A stretch of 16,647 bases of DNA, taken from the NCBI GenBank assembly GCA_003242515.1, contig QGUS01000007.1, positions 1 to 16,647 of the forward strand. Reading direction: 5' to 3'. Under the pieces are notes generated by a model, which did no database searches, was not told the DNA's origin, and saw only the letters and a program-made list of their open reading frames with translations. The stretch comes from Actinomycetota bacterium. Its GTDB lineage: Bacteria > Actinomycetota > Acidimicrobiia > Spongiisociales > ZC4RG35. Positions 8,926-16,647 of this stretch are shown in pieces. Position numbers and translations under genes: made by a program. Within the stretch, counting starts at the first letter, position 1. Each line of letters starts with the position of its first letter.

Positions 8926-9761
8926 GGGCGCGGCTGCTCGGCGAGGTCCTGCCCCGGGCAGAGGGCAACGAGGCCATCCTCACGGTCGAGGACCTCCACC
9001 TGTCGTTCCAGGCGGTGAAGGCGATCCAGGGGCTCGACTTCACGCTGCGCAAAGGCGAGATCTTCGCCGTGATCGGCCCCAACGGCGCCGGCAAGACCTC
9101 CGTCTTCAACTGCATCTCCGGCTTCTACAAGCCCGACACCGGCTCGATCCGGTTCGACGGGCAGGAGCTGGTGGGGATGAAGCCGCACCGCATCGCCAAC
9201 CTCGGTGTGGCCCGGACCTTCCAGAACATCGAGCTCTTCCCGCAGATGACGGTCCTCGACAACCTGATGCTGGGCCGTCACCGCCACCTCCGCTACGGCT
9301 CCCCCGCCGCCATGCTCCGCGTGGGGAAGGCGATCCGGGAGGAGGTCCGCAACCGCGAGGTGGTGGAGGCGATCGTCGAGTTCCTGGAGCTGGAGCCCTA
9401 CCGCAAGGCCTTCGTGGCGATGCTCCCCTACGGCATCCAGAAGAAGGTGGAGCTGGGCCGGGCCCTCGCCACGGAGCCGAAGATCCTGCTCCTCGACGAG
9501 CCGGCGGCGGGCATGAACCTCGAGGAGACCGAGGACATGGCCCGCTTCATCACCGACATCCGGCGGGAGCTCGGGATCGGCATCATCCTCGTCGACCACG
9601 ACATGCGCATGGTGATGGACCTGGCCGACAGGGTCCTCGCCCTCGACTTCGGCAAGCCCATCGCCACCGGCACTCCGGAACAGATCCAGAACCACCCCGA
9701 CGTGATCCGCGCCTACCTGGGCCAGGATCAGTCGGCGTCCATCCCGGGAGGTACCGAATGA
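8922..9761 (+). CDS. livG: LivG-type ABC ATPase of the ligase-associated importer (system 2)
   Basis: Second ATPase subunit of system 2, 279 aa from GTG 8922, which overlaps the livF stop as GTGA and has AAGAGG about eight bases upstream; GTG 8913 is an alternative adding three residues. Walker A GPNGAGKT is at 52-59, Q-loop TFQNIELFPQMTV with Gln101, a LivG-style signature LPYGIQKKVELGRALA from 168, Walker B ILLLDEP ending near 194, then AAGMNLEE and the switch VDHD with His226. The N-terminus is about 20 residues longer than in the system 1 LivG. The stop overlaps the synthetase start by 4 bp, so ATPase and synthetase are likely translated together. Confidence 0.92.
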   Translation: MRARLLGEVLPRAEGNEAILTVEDLHLSFQAVKAIQGLDFTLRKGEIFAVIGPNGAGKTSVFNCISGFYKPDTGSIRFDGQELVGMKPHRIANLGVARTFQNIELFPQMTVLDNLMLGRHRHLRYGSPAAMLRVGKAIREEVRNREVVEAIVEFLELEPYRKAFVAMLPYGIQKKVELGRALATEPKILLLDEPAAGMNLEETEDMARFITDIRRELGIGIILVDHDMRMVMDLADRVLALDFGKPIATGTPEQIQNHPDVIRAYLGQDQSASIPGGTE

Positions 9762-11614
9762 CCACCACCCTCGAGCCAAGGACGCGTCTCCGGACCCCGG
9801 CGGCCCGCCTCCTCGAGCACGCCGAGCAGACGCCGAACCGGGTGGCCCTGCGGGAGAAATACCAGGGGATCTGGCGCGAGATCACCTGGGCGGAGTACTG
9901 GGACCAGGTGGAGACCTTCGCCCACGCCCTCATGGCGTTCGGCATCGAGAAGGGCGACCGGGTCGCCATCCAGAGCGAAAACCGCGCCGAGTGGCTCTAC
10001 ACCGACGTCGGCTCGATGGCGCGGGGAGCGATCTGCGTGGGCCTCTACCCCACCAACCCCACCGCCGAGATCGAGTACCTGCTCTCCAACTCCGGCTCCA
10101 GGGTCCTGGTCTGCGAGGACCAGGAACAGGCGGACAAGGTCCTGGCCATCCCCCCGGAGAAGCTGCCGGAGCTGAAGCACATCGTCTACATCGAGCACCG
10201 GGGGGTGGACACGGTCGACGACCCCCGGCTGGTCTCCTGGGACGACTGGATGGCCGCCGGCCGGGAGCACCGCGAGGCGTACCCGGAGGCGGTCCGGCGC
10301 TGTCTCGACGAGGCCGAGCCGGACGACATCGTCTACCTGATCTACACCTCCGGCACCACGGGCCCGCCCAAGGGGGCCATGCTCTCGCTGGGCAACCTGG
10401 TGTTCGCCACCGACCTGATCTGCGGGCCGGGAGCGCTGGTCCGCCCGGCGCCGGGACCGAAGGACCTCCTGGTCTCGTACCTCCCGCTCTGTCACATCTA
10501 CGAGAAGGTGTTCTCGGTGCTTATCGGCATCGGGGCCGGCGCCACCGTCCACTTCGGCGAGTCCCTGGACACCCTGATCCAGGACCTGCGGGAGGTGCAG
10601 CCCACGATCATGCAGGGCGTCCCCCGCATCTGGGAGCGGATCCACGCCTCGACGATGGTCCGGCTGGCGTCCGCCTCCTTCCTCAAGAAGGCCAACTCGG
10701 CCGTGTGGCTGGCGGCCGCCCGGTACATCGGGAAGGTGAAGGTGGCGCGCAACGGCAGGCACAGCCCGCTGACCCGGGTGCTCGCCTTCCTCGGCGAGAT
10801 CTTCCTGTTCCGGGCCCTCAAGGACCGGGCCGGCCTGCGACGGGTCCGCACCGCCATCTCCGGCGCGGCGCCCATCGCCCCCGAGATCCTCGAGTTCTAC
10901 ATGGGGGTGGGGGTCCCCATCTACGAGGCGTACGGCATGACCGAGAACACGGCCATCGCCACCGCCAACCCGCCGGGGAACGTGAAGCTGGGGACCGTCG
11001 GCACTCCCTACGAGGGGACCGAGGTCGAGCTCGACCCGGACACCGGCGAGATCCTCACCCGCCACGGCGCGGTGTTCAAGGGCTACTGGAACATGCCCGA
11101 GGCGACCGCCAGAACCCTCACCCCGGACGGCTGGCTCCGCACCGGTGACGTGGGCGTGTGGGTGGACGGCACCCACCTCAAGATCATCGACCGCCTCAAG
11201 GACATCATCATCACGAGCGGCGGCAAGAACATCTCGCCCTCGGAGATCGAGAACACGCTGAAGGCGTCGCCCTACATCAAGGAGGCGATCGTCATCGGCG
11301 ACCGCCGCAAGTACCTCACCGCCCTGATCGGCATCGACTACGAGGTGGTCTCCGAGTGGGCGCAGCGCAAGGGCATCCCCCACACCACCTACCGGGACCT
11401 CTCGGAGAAGCCCGAGGTGGTGGCGCTGGTGGAGAAGGCCGTCAAGGAGACCAACGAGAAGTTCGCCCGGGTCGAGCAGATCAAGGCGTTCCGGCTCATC
11501 ACCAAGGAGCTGGACCACGAGGATGGCGAGCTCACCGCCACGCAGAAGGTGAAGCGGCAGATCATCGAGGAGCGCTTCGCCGACCTCATCGCCGACATGT
11601 ACGGGGAGGCCTGA
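9758..11614 (+). CDS. AMP-forming long-chain-type acyl-CoA synthetase inside the importer operon
   Basis: Adenylate-forming ligase (ANL superfamily, FadD15-like branch), 618 aa, full length for the group. It should convert a carboxylic acid, ATP and CoA to acyl-CoA through an acyl-adenylate. The ATP-binding motif YTSGTTGPPKG is at 196-206, the YGMTE motif at 392-396, then the TGD of the hinge region and DRLKDIIITSGGKNISPSEIE from about 478. The C-terminal ELTATQKVKR contains the probable catalytic Lys597. No signal peptide or clear membrane helix is seen, so it is cytoplasmic or peripheral to the membrane. ATG 9758 has GGGAGG at 9746-9751 and overlaps the livG stop; livH follows after one base. 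Placement among transporter genes suggests it activates the imported substrate. The acid is unknown: fatty, aromatic or isoprenoid-type acids are possible. Confidence 0.93.
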   Translation: MTTTLEPRTRLRTPAARLLEHAEQTPNRVALREKYQGIWREITWAEYWDQVETFAHALMAFGIEKGDRVAIQSENRAEWLYTDVGSMARGAICVGLYPTNPTAEIEYLLSNSGSRVLVCEDQEQADKVLAIPPEKLPELKHIVYIEHRGVDTVDDPRLVSWDDWMAAGREHREAYPEAVRRCLDEAEPDDIVYLIYTSGTTGPPKGAMLSLGNLVFATDLICGPGALVRPAPGPKDLLVSYLPLCHIYEKVFSVLIGIGAGATVHFGESLDTLIQDLREVQPTIMQGVPRIWERIHASTMVRLASASFLKKANSAVWLAAARYIGKVKVARNGRHSPLTRVLAFLGEIFLFRALKDRAGLRRVRTAISGAAPIAPEILEFYMGVGVPIYEAYGMTENTAIATANPPGNVKLGTVGTPYEGTEVELDPDTGEILTRHGAVFKGYWNMPEATARTLTPDGWLRTGDVGVWVDGTHLKIIDRLKDIIITSGGKNISPSEIENTLKASPYIKEAIVIGDRRKYLTALIGIDYEVVSEWAQRKGIPHTTYRDLSEKPEVVALVEKAVKETNEKFARVEQIKAFRLITKELDHEDGELTATQKVKRQIIEERFADLIADMYGEA

Positions 11615-11615
11615 A

Positions 11616-12509
11616 TTGACGCAGTTCGTCCAGGCCCTGCTCAACGGGGTGTCCCTGGCTGCGGTCTACGCGTTGGTGGCCGTGGGCTTCGTGATCATCT
11701 TCAAGTCCACCCAGGTGCTGAACTTCGCCCAGCCGGCGCTGCTCCTGCTGGGCGCCCTTTGGGTCACGCACTTCGCCACCGCGGTGAAGCTCTCGTTCTG
11801 GGTGTCCCTGCTGATCGCCGTGGTGCTGTCGGCAGTGACGGGCGTGATCGTGGAGAGGACGGCCCTCCGGCCGATGGTCGGCAAGCCCATCTTCTCGGTG
11901 GCGATCATGACCATCGGCCTCAACACCGTGCTCACGGTGTTCGCCCTCGGCGGCCTCGGCATCGACATCCGCCCGATCGGCGACCCGTGGGGCATCAAGA
12001 CGGTGAGCATCGGCCCGTTCACGATGGCCCAGCACCGGGTGGCGGCGATCGTCACCGCGATCGTCCTGGTCGGTGCGGTGATGCTGTTCTTCAAGTACTC
12101 CCGGATGGGCCTCGCCATGAGGGCCGCCGCCTTCGACCAGGAGGTTGCGCTCACCCAGGGAGTCTCGGTGGCCTCGGTGTTCGCCCTCTCCTGGGCACTG
12201 TCCGCGGTGCTGGCCATGTTCGCCGGCGTGTTCATCGGCGCCGGCGTCGGCATCGACCGCACCGCGGCGGTCACCTCCCTGAAGGCGCTTCCCGTGGTGA
12301 TCGTCGGCGGCCTCGACTCGATCGGCGGCGCCCTGGTCGGAGCCCTGATCATCGGCATCGTCGAGTCGCTGACCTCGACCTACCAGCCGTCGTTGCTACC
12401 GGCCCTCGGAACGGGCTTCGCCCACGTCGTCCCCTATCTGGTGATGTTCGTCCTGCTGCTGGTCCGGCCATGGGGCCTCTTCGGGACCGAGGAGGTGGAG
12501 CGGGTATGA
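11616..12509 (+). CDS. livH: LivH-type ABC permease (system 2)
   Basis: Membrane permease of system 2, 297 aa, the usual LivH length, in contrast to the enlarged system 1 protein. It shows LLNGVSLAAVYALVAVGFVI at the N-terminus, the family motif NFAQ at 36-39, the ATPase-contact loop GLAMRAAAFDQEVALTQGVS and the late motif VVIVGGLDSIGGALVGALI, ending in LLVRPWGLFGTEE. In the NFAQ motif the next residues are PALLLL where many relatives have GE; the effect is unknown. TTG 11616 begins one base after the synthetase stop and has GGGGAGG at 11603-11609. The stop overlaps the livM ATG. Confidence 0.92.
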   Translation: MTQFVQALLNGVSLAAVYALVAVGFVIIFKSTQVLNFAQPALLLLGALWVTHFATAVKLSFWVSLLIAVVLSAVTGVIVERTALRPMVGKPIFSVAIMTIGLNTVLTVFALGGLGIDIRPIGDPWGIKTVSIGPFTMAQHRVAAIVTAIVLVGAVMLFFKYSRMGLAMRAAAFDQEVALTQGVSVASVFALSWALSAVLAMFAGVFIGAGVGIDRTAAVTSLKALPVVIVGGLDSIGGALVGALIIGIVESLTSTYQPSLLPALGTGFAHVVPYLVMFVLLLVRPWGLFGTEEVERV

Positions 12510-13705
12510 GGTTCGGTCGTCCCGGCCTGATCTCCGACTACGCCACCGACATCGCCATCTTCCGGAGCAACGTCGCCCGGTTCTGGTTCGCGGTGTTGCT
12601 CGTCGCGGTGACGGTGCTCGGCCTCGGCGGGAGCATCCCGCTCGGGATCATGACCATCTCCCTGGACGGCGAGTCGCTGTTCATGTTGACGACGGCGCTG
12701 TTCGCCTCGATCGCGGCCATCGGCCTCAACATCGTGACCGGCGTCGCCGGCCAGGTCTCGCTGGGCCACGCCTTCTTCCTCGGCGTGGGCGCGTTCACCG
12801 CCGCGGTGATCGGCGGCGCGGGCGAGGTGCGGCGGGTGTTCGACCTCCAGACCGGCCAGTTCGTCGAACAGGTGATGCTCTTCGGCCTGGAGATGGACAT
12901 GCTGATCTGGCTGCCGCTGGCCGGTCTCGCGGCCTCGCTCGCCGGGCTGATCGTGGCGCCGATCGCCTTCCGGCTCCGCGGCCTGTACCTGGCCGTGGTG
13001 ACCCTGGGTCTGGTGTTCATCGGCGAGCACCTGTTCCGGGAGTGGGACATCATCTCGGGCGGCGTCGGCGTCGGCCGGCCCACACCCGTCATGTCCCTCC
13101 TGGGCTTCCGCTTCGACCGGACCAGCGAGGTCCTGGGGATAACGCTGACCAGTTCCAGGAAGCTGTTCCTGCTCGCCCTGGTCCTGCTGATCGTCTTCGG
13201 GCTGGCCGCCAAGAACCTGCTGCGGTCCAAGATCGGCCGGGCGCTCTCGGCGATCCGCGACCGGGACATCGCCGCCTCGATGATGGGGATCGACCTGTCC
13301 CGCTACAAGACCATCGCCTTCGTGATCTCGTCGTTCTATGCCGGGATCACGGGGGCGCTGATCTACACCACGATCGGCCGGCTCCTCCCCGAGACCTTCA
13401 ACCTGCTGCTCTCGGTGGAGTACATCGCCATGATCCTGATCGGGGGCGTGGCCACGATCTCGGGCTCGATCATGGGGGCGGCGTTCATCACCTTCCTTCC
13501 GCTGATCGTCCGGTGGCTGGCCGGCTTCCCGGTCTTCTCGTTCATCTCGACCCAGCCGGGCGGCGGGTTCCCCACGGTGGCCCACATCGAGGAGATCCTG
13601 TTCGGCCTCCTCATCGTGGTGTTTCTGATCTTCGAGCCGCTCGGCCTCTACGGGATCTGGATCCGGATCAAGAACTACTGGAAGTCTTGGCCGTTCAGTT
13701 ATTGA
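12506..13705 (+). CDS. livM: LivM-type ABC permease (system 2)
   Basis: Second permease of system 2, 399 aa from ATG 12506 (ATGA overlap with livH). The core motifs are GLNIVTGVAGQVSLGHAFFLGVGAF near residues 73-97, FRLRGLYLAVVTLGLVFIGE, SGGVGVGRP, the contact loop GRALSAIRDRDIAASMMGID near 247 and ILIGGVATISGSIMGAAF. The loop between helices near residues 108-132 is longer than in many LivM proteins. The C-terminus ends IWIRIKNYWKSWPFSY, an aromatic and basic tail. It is followed by a 73-bp gap and the binding-protein gene. Confidence 0.92.
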   Translation: MRFGRPGLISDYATDIAIFRSNVARFWFAVLLVAVTVLGLGGSIPLGIMTISLDGESLFMLTTALFASIAAIGLNIVTGVAGQVSLGHAFFLGVGAFTAAVIGGAGEVRRVFDLQTGQFVEQVMLFGLEMDMLIWLPLAGLAASLAGLIVAPIAFRLRGLYLAVVTLGLVFIGEHLFREWDIISGGVGVGRPTPVMSLLGFRFDRTSEVLGITLTSSRKLFLLALVLLIVFGLAAKNLLRSKIGRALSAIRDRDIAASMMGIDLSRYKTIAFVISSFYAGITGALIYTTIGRLLPETFNLLLSVEYIAMILIGGVATISGSIMGAAFITFLPLIVRWLAGFPVFSFISTQPGGGFPTVAHIEEILFGLLIVVFLIFEPLGLYGIWIRIKNYWKSWPFSY

Positions 13706-13714
13706 GCGGTCGGA

Positions 13715-13720
13715 TAAAGT
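13715..13720 (+). promoter_or_regulatory. Candidate -10 element for binding protein 2
   Basis: TAAAGT fits TANNNT and lies ten bases past the livM stop. It predicts a start near 13727 and a leader of about 52 bases. In that leader GTCCG (13746-13750) can pair with CGGAC downstream (13754-13758) or with an upstream CGGAC (13732-13736), but both helices are short. A separate promoter would let the binding protein be made in excess of the membrane complex. There is no convincing -35 box. Confidence 0.35.
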
Positions 13721-13778
13721 TGGCGGCAGGCCGGACCACGGCCGCGTCCGTCACGGACAACTAGGAGGAGTAGGAGAC

Positions 13779-15188
13779 ATGAAGGCACGATGGCTGACCG
13801 GCCTGGTGGCCCTGTCCCTCGTGATCGCTGCCTGTGGCGGCTCCGGTGATGGCACTACCACCACCACTGCCGCCGGCAACACGACCACGACACAGGGCGG
13901 TGGGGACACCACCACCACCGCAGCGCAGGCGGAGCTCAAGTACGACGTCGGCGTCACCCCCGCCCCGTGCGAGGACGCCGTCAACGAAGGCAACGGCTGT
14001 ATCTACCTCGGCATCATCTCGGACCTGACGACCGGACCGTTCGCCGCCCTCGGCGTCCCGCTCACCTCGGCGCAGCGCGACTTCTGGCAGCGTGTGAACG
14101 ACAACGGTGGCCTCGACGGCTTCGACGTCATCATCCGGGACGAGGACGTCATCGACGCCCACTACAACGCCGAGGAGCACGCCACCGGCTACGAGCAGAT
14201 CCGCGGCCGCGTCGCAGCGCTCGCCCAGACCCTGGGCACCCCGCAGACGCAGGGCATCCTCGACAAGATGGCCGAGGACAACATGATCGGCGCTCCCGCC
14301 ACCTGGTGGTCCGGCTGGAACTTCTCGGACACGGGCGGTGACCTGATCCTCGAGTCCGGTGCCTCCTATTGCTTCGAGGCGATGAACGGCCTCGCGTTCA
14401 TGGCGTCGGTGCTGCCCGAGAGCTTCACCTGGGGCCTCGTCCGGTTCCCGGGCGACTACGGCGGCGACTACGGCGCCGGTGCCCTGATGGCAGCCTCGAT
14501 GCTGGGCCTGCCCGACCCGCTGTTCGACATCTACCCGTTCGTGCCGATCTCGGCCGGCGGCACGGTGGACGAGGCGGTCGCCACGATCCTCCAGCACAAG
14601 CCCGACCTGATCGTGCTCGTGTCCGGTCCCGTGGAGATGGCCCAGATCGCGGCCGGCGTCTTCCAGGGCGGCCACCAGGCGTTCCAGATCCTCGGTGCCA
14701 GCCCGACCTGGAACGTGGCCCTGAAGGCCAACGAGCAGCTGATGCCGCTCCTCGAGGCCGTGTACAAGGGCACCCACCCGTGGGCCGGTTGGGACACCGA
14801 CAGCACGGGCCATGCCGCGGTGCGTGAGTACGCCGAGGCCAACTGGTTCGATGCGAGCCAGAACCGCGGCCCGAGCGGCGCCTACATCGCCGGTTGGACC
14901 TGGCAGTACCCGATCAAGGCCATGCTCGAGAAGGCGATCGCCGACAACGACCTGACCCGGGCCCACCTGGCCGAGGTCGCGGCCTCGCTCGAGGGCGTGG
15001 ACTACGAGGGCATCCTGCCCACCCGGTCCTACGCGGGCAGCCCGAACGACAACACGGTGCGCCACACCTTCATCAGCAAGGCGGACGCCAACGCCTCCGA
15101 CGGCCTGAGCCTGATCTCGCCGGCCGAGGGCTACACGGCGGACATCGTGGCGAACTTCCCGTTCGAGAGCCCCTGCTTCACCAACTGA
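13779..15188 (+). CDS. ABC substrate-binding lipoprotein of the ligase-associated importer (system 2)
   Basis: Extracellular receptor of system 2, 469 aa. The signal sequence ends in lipobox VIAAC with Cys19 as the lipidation site, followed by a tether (about 20-48) with three runs of four or five Thr separated by Gly-rich pieces. The binding domain begins YLGIISDLTTGPFAALGVPL, the opening strand and loop of PBP1-like (Peripla_BP_6) receptors. TWWSGWNF at 175-182 places three Trp within five residues at a position where relatives line the cleft, which hints at a nonpolar or aromatic ligand; this is inference. Two Cys near the N-terminus of the mature domain (APCEDAV, NGCIYLG) resemble a disulfide pair. 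AGGAGG (13763-13768) and TAGGAG (13771-13776) precede ATG 13779. It is the last gene of the operon. Confidence 0.92.
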   Translation: MKARWLTGLVALSLVIAACGGSGDGTTTTTAAGNTTTTQGGGDTTTTAAQAELKYDVGVTPAPCEDAVNEGNGCIYLGIISDLTTGPFAALGVPLTSAQRDFWQRVNDNGGLDGFDVIIRDEDVIDAHYNAEEHATGYEQIRGRVAALAQTLGTPQTQGILDKMAEDNMIGAPATWWSGWNFSDTGGDLILESGASYCFEAMNGLAFMASVLPESFTWGLVRFPGDYGGDYGAGALMAASMLGLPDPLFDIYPFVPISAGGTVDEAVATILQHKPDLIVLVSGPVEMAQIAAGVFQGGHQAFQILGASPTWNVALKANEQLMPLLEAVYKGTHPWAGWDTDSTGHAAVREYAEANWFDASQNRGPSGAYIAGWTWQYPIKAMLEKAIADNDLTRAHLAEVAASLEGVDYEGILPTRSYAGSPNDNTVRHTFISKADANASDGLSLISPAEGYTADIVANFPFESPCFTN

Positions 15189-15204
15189 TCGGAAGACCCG
15201 ATTC

Positions 15205-15243
15205 GATGAGAAGGGGGCCGGCTCTGCCGGCCCCCTTCTCATC
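15205..15243. terminator. Perfect 18-bp hairpin terminator after binding protein 2
   Basis: GATGAGAAGGGGGCCGGC (15205-15222) is exactly complementary to GCCGGCCCCCTTCTCATC (15226-15243) around a TCT loop. There is no separate T-run; the only pyrimidine-rich part is inside the right arm. It begins 17 bases after the lipoprotein stop and ends 24 bases before the next start codon, so it also covers the expected -35 region of the VOC gene. Confidence 0.75.
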
Positions 15244-15254
15244 TGCCCGGGGCG

Positions 15255-15260
15255 TAAGGT
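15255..15260 (+). promoter_or_regulatory. Candidate -10 element giving a leaderless VOC mRNA
   Basis: TAAGGT fits TANNNT. Its last base is seven positions before the A of ATG 15267, the usual -10 to +1 distance, so transcription would start at the initiation codon. The same bases also read as a modest Shine-Dalgarno (AAGGTGG, 15256-15262), so a leadered message from readthrough would still be translated. Confidence 0.4.
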
Positions 15261-15266
15261 GGCGCG

Positions 15267-15710
15267 ATGGGCGTCCTCCGCATGGACAACGTCCTCGTCG
15301 TGGTCGAGGACCTGAACGAGGCGATCGAGTTCTTCACCGCCCTCGGCCTGCACCTGGAAGGGCGGCAGGTGCTCGAGGGGCTATGGGTGGACGGCGTGAT
15401 CGGGATAGACGGCGCTCGGGACGAGATCGCCATGATGGCCACCCCGGACGGCCACTCCCGGCTGGAGCTGACGGAGTTCCACCGGCCCGCCCCCGTCGGA
15501 CCAACGCCCCGCGACCTCCCGGTCAACGCCCTCGGGTACCGGCGGATCATGTTCGCCGTCGACGACCTCGACGCCACGCTGGAGCGGCTCCTTCCCCTCG
15601 GCGCCGACCTGGTGAGGGAGGTGGTGGTGTACGAGGACCTGTATCGGCTCTGCTTCGTCCGGGGCCCGGACGGGATCATCGTCGGGCTCGCCGAGCCGCT
15701 CCGGGCCTAG
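15267..15710 (+). CDS. VOC (glyoxalase/bleomycin-resistance fold) family protein
   Basis: A 147-residue protein with two beta-alpha-beta-beta-beta modules: MDNVLVVVEDLNEAIEFF at residues 6-23 and YRRIMFAVDDLDATLERLL from about 91. It includes TPDGHSRLELTEFH (a likely metal-ligand Glu) and ends FVRGPDGIIVGLAEPL. The residue that is often a metal-binding His in the first strand is Asn here. VOC proteins include glyoxalases, ring-cleavage dioxygenases and resistance proteins; which reaction applies cannot be told. ATG 15267 is chosen from the promoter spacing and AAGGTGG; ATG 15282 is an alternative. It faces the next gene tail to tail, sharing a CTAG at the stops. Confidence 0.87.
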   Translation: MGVLRMDNVLVVVEDLNEAIEFFTALGLHLEGRQVLEGLWVDGVIGIDGARDEIAMMATPDGHSRLELTEFHRPAPVGPTPRDLPVNALGYRRIMFAVDDLDATLERLLPLGADLVREVVVYEDLYRLCFVRGPDGIIVGLAEPLRA

Positions 15711-16647
15711 GCCCTTTCGGCCAGCCGTCTCCCCAGCGGTGACGGGAAACGGGGCATCACCACCCGCTCCCCCAGCCATTCGGTGAGCGCCGCTGCCTCG
15801 GCGGCGATCCGGTCGGCGGTGCGCTTCGGGACCTCCTCGAGCAGCTCGTACACCACGGTCCCGTCCCCCTTCTGGCCCCAACCGCCGACGATCCGCCCGT
15901 CCACCCAGACGGTGGGGCCGGCGTTGCCCACCGAGTCGAAGAGCTGGTCGCGGTACGAGCCGAGGTACCAGCCGCGCTCCTTCCATCCCATCGTCGAGGA
16001 GTCCAGCGACGGGAGGAAGGCGATGACACCCCGGGCGTCACGGCCGACGCCCGGATCGCCGGGCAGCTGGTACGCGACCGACCCGTCTTCGAGGGCGACC
16101 TCGACCGCCTCCACCGCCCCCAGCGCCTCACGGGCGGCCTTCGCGGTCCAGCCCGTCCACCAGCGGATGTCGGTGAGGGTCGCCGGGGCATGGGTCTCCA
16201 GGTAGCGGCGCAGCATCGCCGCCCTGGCCTCCTCCGCGTCGAGCTCCGGCAGGGGCGCGCCCAGCCACTCCTCCGTGACCGCCCACCGGTACTGGCTGGC
16301 ACGCCACGACCCCATCGGACGGGCACGGACCAGAACGCCCTCCATGCCCAGCACGAGCAGGAGCCGGTTGCCGACCGGCTGCCTGGTCACCCACTTGCCC
16401 GATCCGACCTCGATCTCGTCGGAGAAGCCCGGAACCACCGCGGACAGCTCTCTCGTGGCGAGGGTCTGCCGGCCCAGCGCCGCGACGACCCGGGCGGCCA
16501 GGTCGTCGAGGTAGGCCGCCGCCCGGCCCTCCCCCACGACCGGAGAGACCATGCCGACGAGGCGCTCGCGTTCCTTCCGGGCGATGTCGGCGGTGGCGCC
16601 CGCCCAGAACGCCGGGGCGTCGGCCACGTCGAAGACGAACAGCGTCC
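15707..16647 (-). CDS. Winged-helix DNA-binding protein, YcaQ/AlkZ-like (5' end outside the window)
   Basis: The protein resembles the winged-helix family of PF06224, which includes the DNA glycosylases AlkZ and YcaQ that unhook crosslinked or alkylated bases. Visible parts are an N-terminal LVGMVSPVVGEGRAAAYLDDLA, VRARPMGSWRASQYRWA, then LRRYLETHAPATLTDIRWWTGWT, LPSLDSSTMGWKERGWYLG, and VWVDGRIVGGWGQ followed by a C-terminal domain. In AlkZ/YcaQ the catalytic motif is a QxQ or QxD near this barrel; here the WVDGRIVGGWGQK segment carries one Gln, and I cannot confirm catalytic residues. The frame stays open past GTG 16627 to the edge (TLFVFDVADA), which matches the family's usual start region, so the true start is to the right. 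The stop overlaps that of the VOC gene. Confidence 0.8.
   Translation of the reverse strand, partial: TLFVFDVADAPAFWAGATADIARKERERLVGMVSPVVGEGRAAAYLDDLAARVVAALGRQTLATRELSAVVPGFSDEIEVGSGKWVTRQPVGNRLLLVLGMEGVLVRARPMGSWRASQYRWAVTEEWLGAPLPELDAEEARAAMLRRYLETHAPATLTDIRWWTGWTAKAAREALGAVEAVEVALEDGSVAYQLPGDPGVGRDARGVIAFLPSLDSSTMGWKERGWYLGSYRDQLFDSVGNAGPTVWVDGRIVGGWGQKGDGTVVYELLEEVPKRTADRIAAEAAALTEWLGERVVMPRFPSPLGRRLAERA

Noticed and set aside
9728..11644. Open frame of about 640 codons on the - strand opposite the acyl-CoA synthetase.
   Set aside because: The + strand gene has all ligase motifs; the antisense translation has only repetitive Asp/Gly/Leu/Arg composition and is a shadow.
13732..13758. 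Possible alternating hairpins (attenuator) in the leader of receptor 2, with GTCCG able to pair with either of two CGGAC copies.
   Set aside because: The helices are only five or six pairs long and there is no leader peptide or terminator, so attenuation is not supported.

Overview
The window is high-GC, densely coded DNA with short intergenic gaps, GTG and TTG starts, and lipoproteins whose lipobox Cys is followed by a Thr/Gly-rich tether. This style fits an actinobacterium, most likely an Acidimicrobiia-like lineage; that placement is inferred from sequence style, as no rRNA or other marker gene is present. Nearly all coding is on the + strand; only the last gene is on the - strand.

Layout. 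(1) 43-1378: a prephenate dehydrogenase gene (tyrA, with ACT domain) broken by an apparent one-base deletion, overlapping a small DUF167/YggU-family gene. (2) 1510-7860: a complete branched-chain-amino-acid-type (HAAT) ABC importer. A lipoprotein binding protein is followed by a strong terminator, then by overlapping genes livH, livM, livG and livF. Both permeases are enlarged: LivM is about 658 aa with a 240-residue N-terminal membrane region, and LivH is about 429 aa. (3) 8143-15188: a second complete importer in the order livF, livG, long-chain-type acyl-CoA synthetase, livH, livM, binding lipoprotein. The synthetase lies inside the transporter operon and overlaps livG by 4 bp, so the system probably imports a carboxylic acid and activates it to a CoA thioester. 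(4) 15267-16647: a small VOC (glyoxalase-fold) gene, convergent with a winged-helix YcaQ/AlkZ-like gene that runs off the right edge.

Regulatory structure. Clear intrinsic terminators follow binding protein 1 (2921-2954), livF of system 1 (7884-7919) and binding protein 2 (15205-15243). Candidate actinobacterial -10 elements (TANNNT) lie just ahead of five transcription units: the first binding protein, livH1, the second livF, the second binding protein and the VOC gene. For the VOC gene the spacing predicts a leaderless mRNA. In both systems the binding protein gene appears to have its own promoter and a doubled Shine-Dalgarno region, which fits the excess of binding protein over membrane complex usual for such importers.

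The most unusual content is the enlarged permease pair of system 1, followed by the ligase-containing importer of system 2. I found no CRISPR array, transposase, phage gene, tRNA or rRNA.
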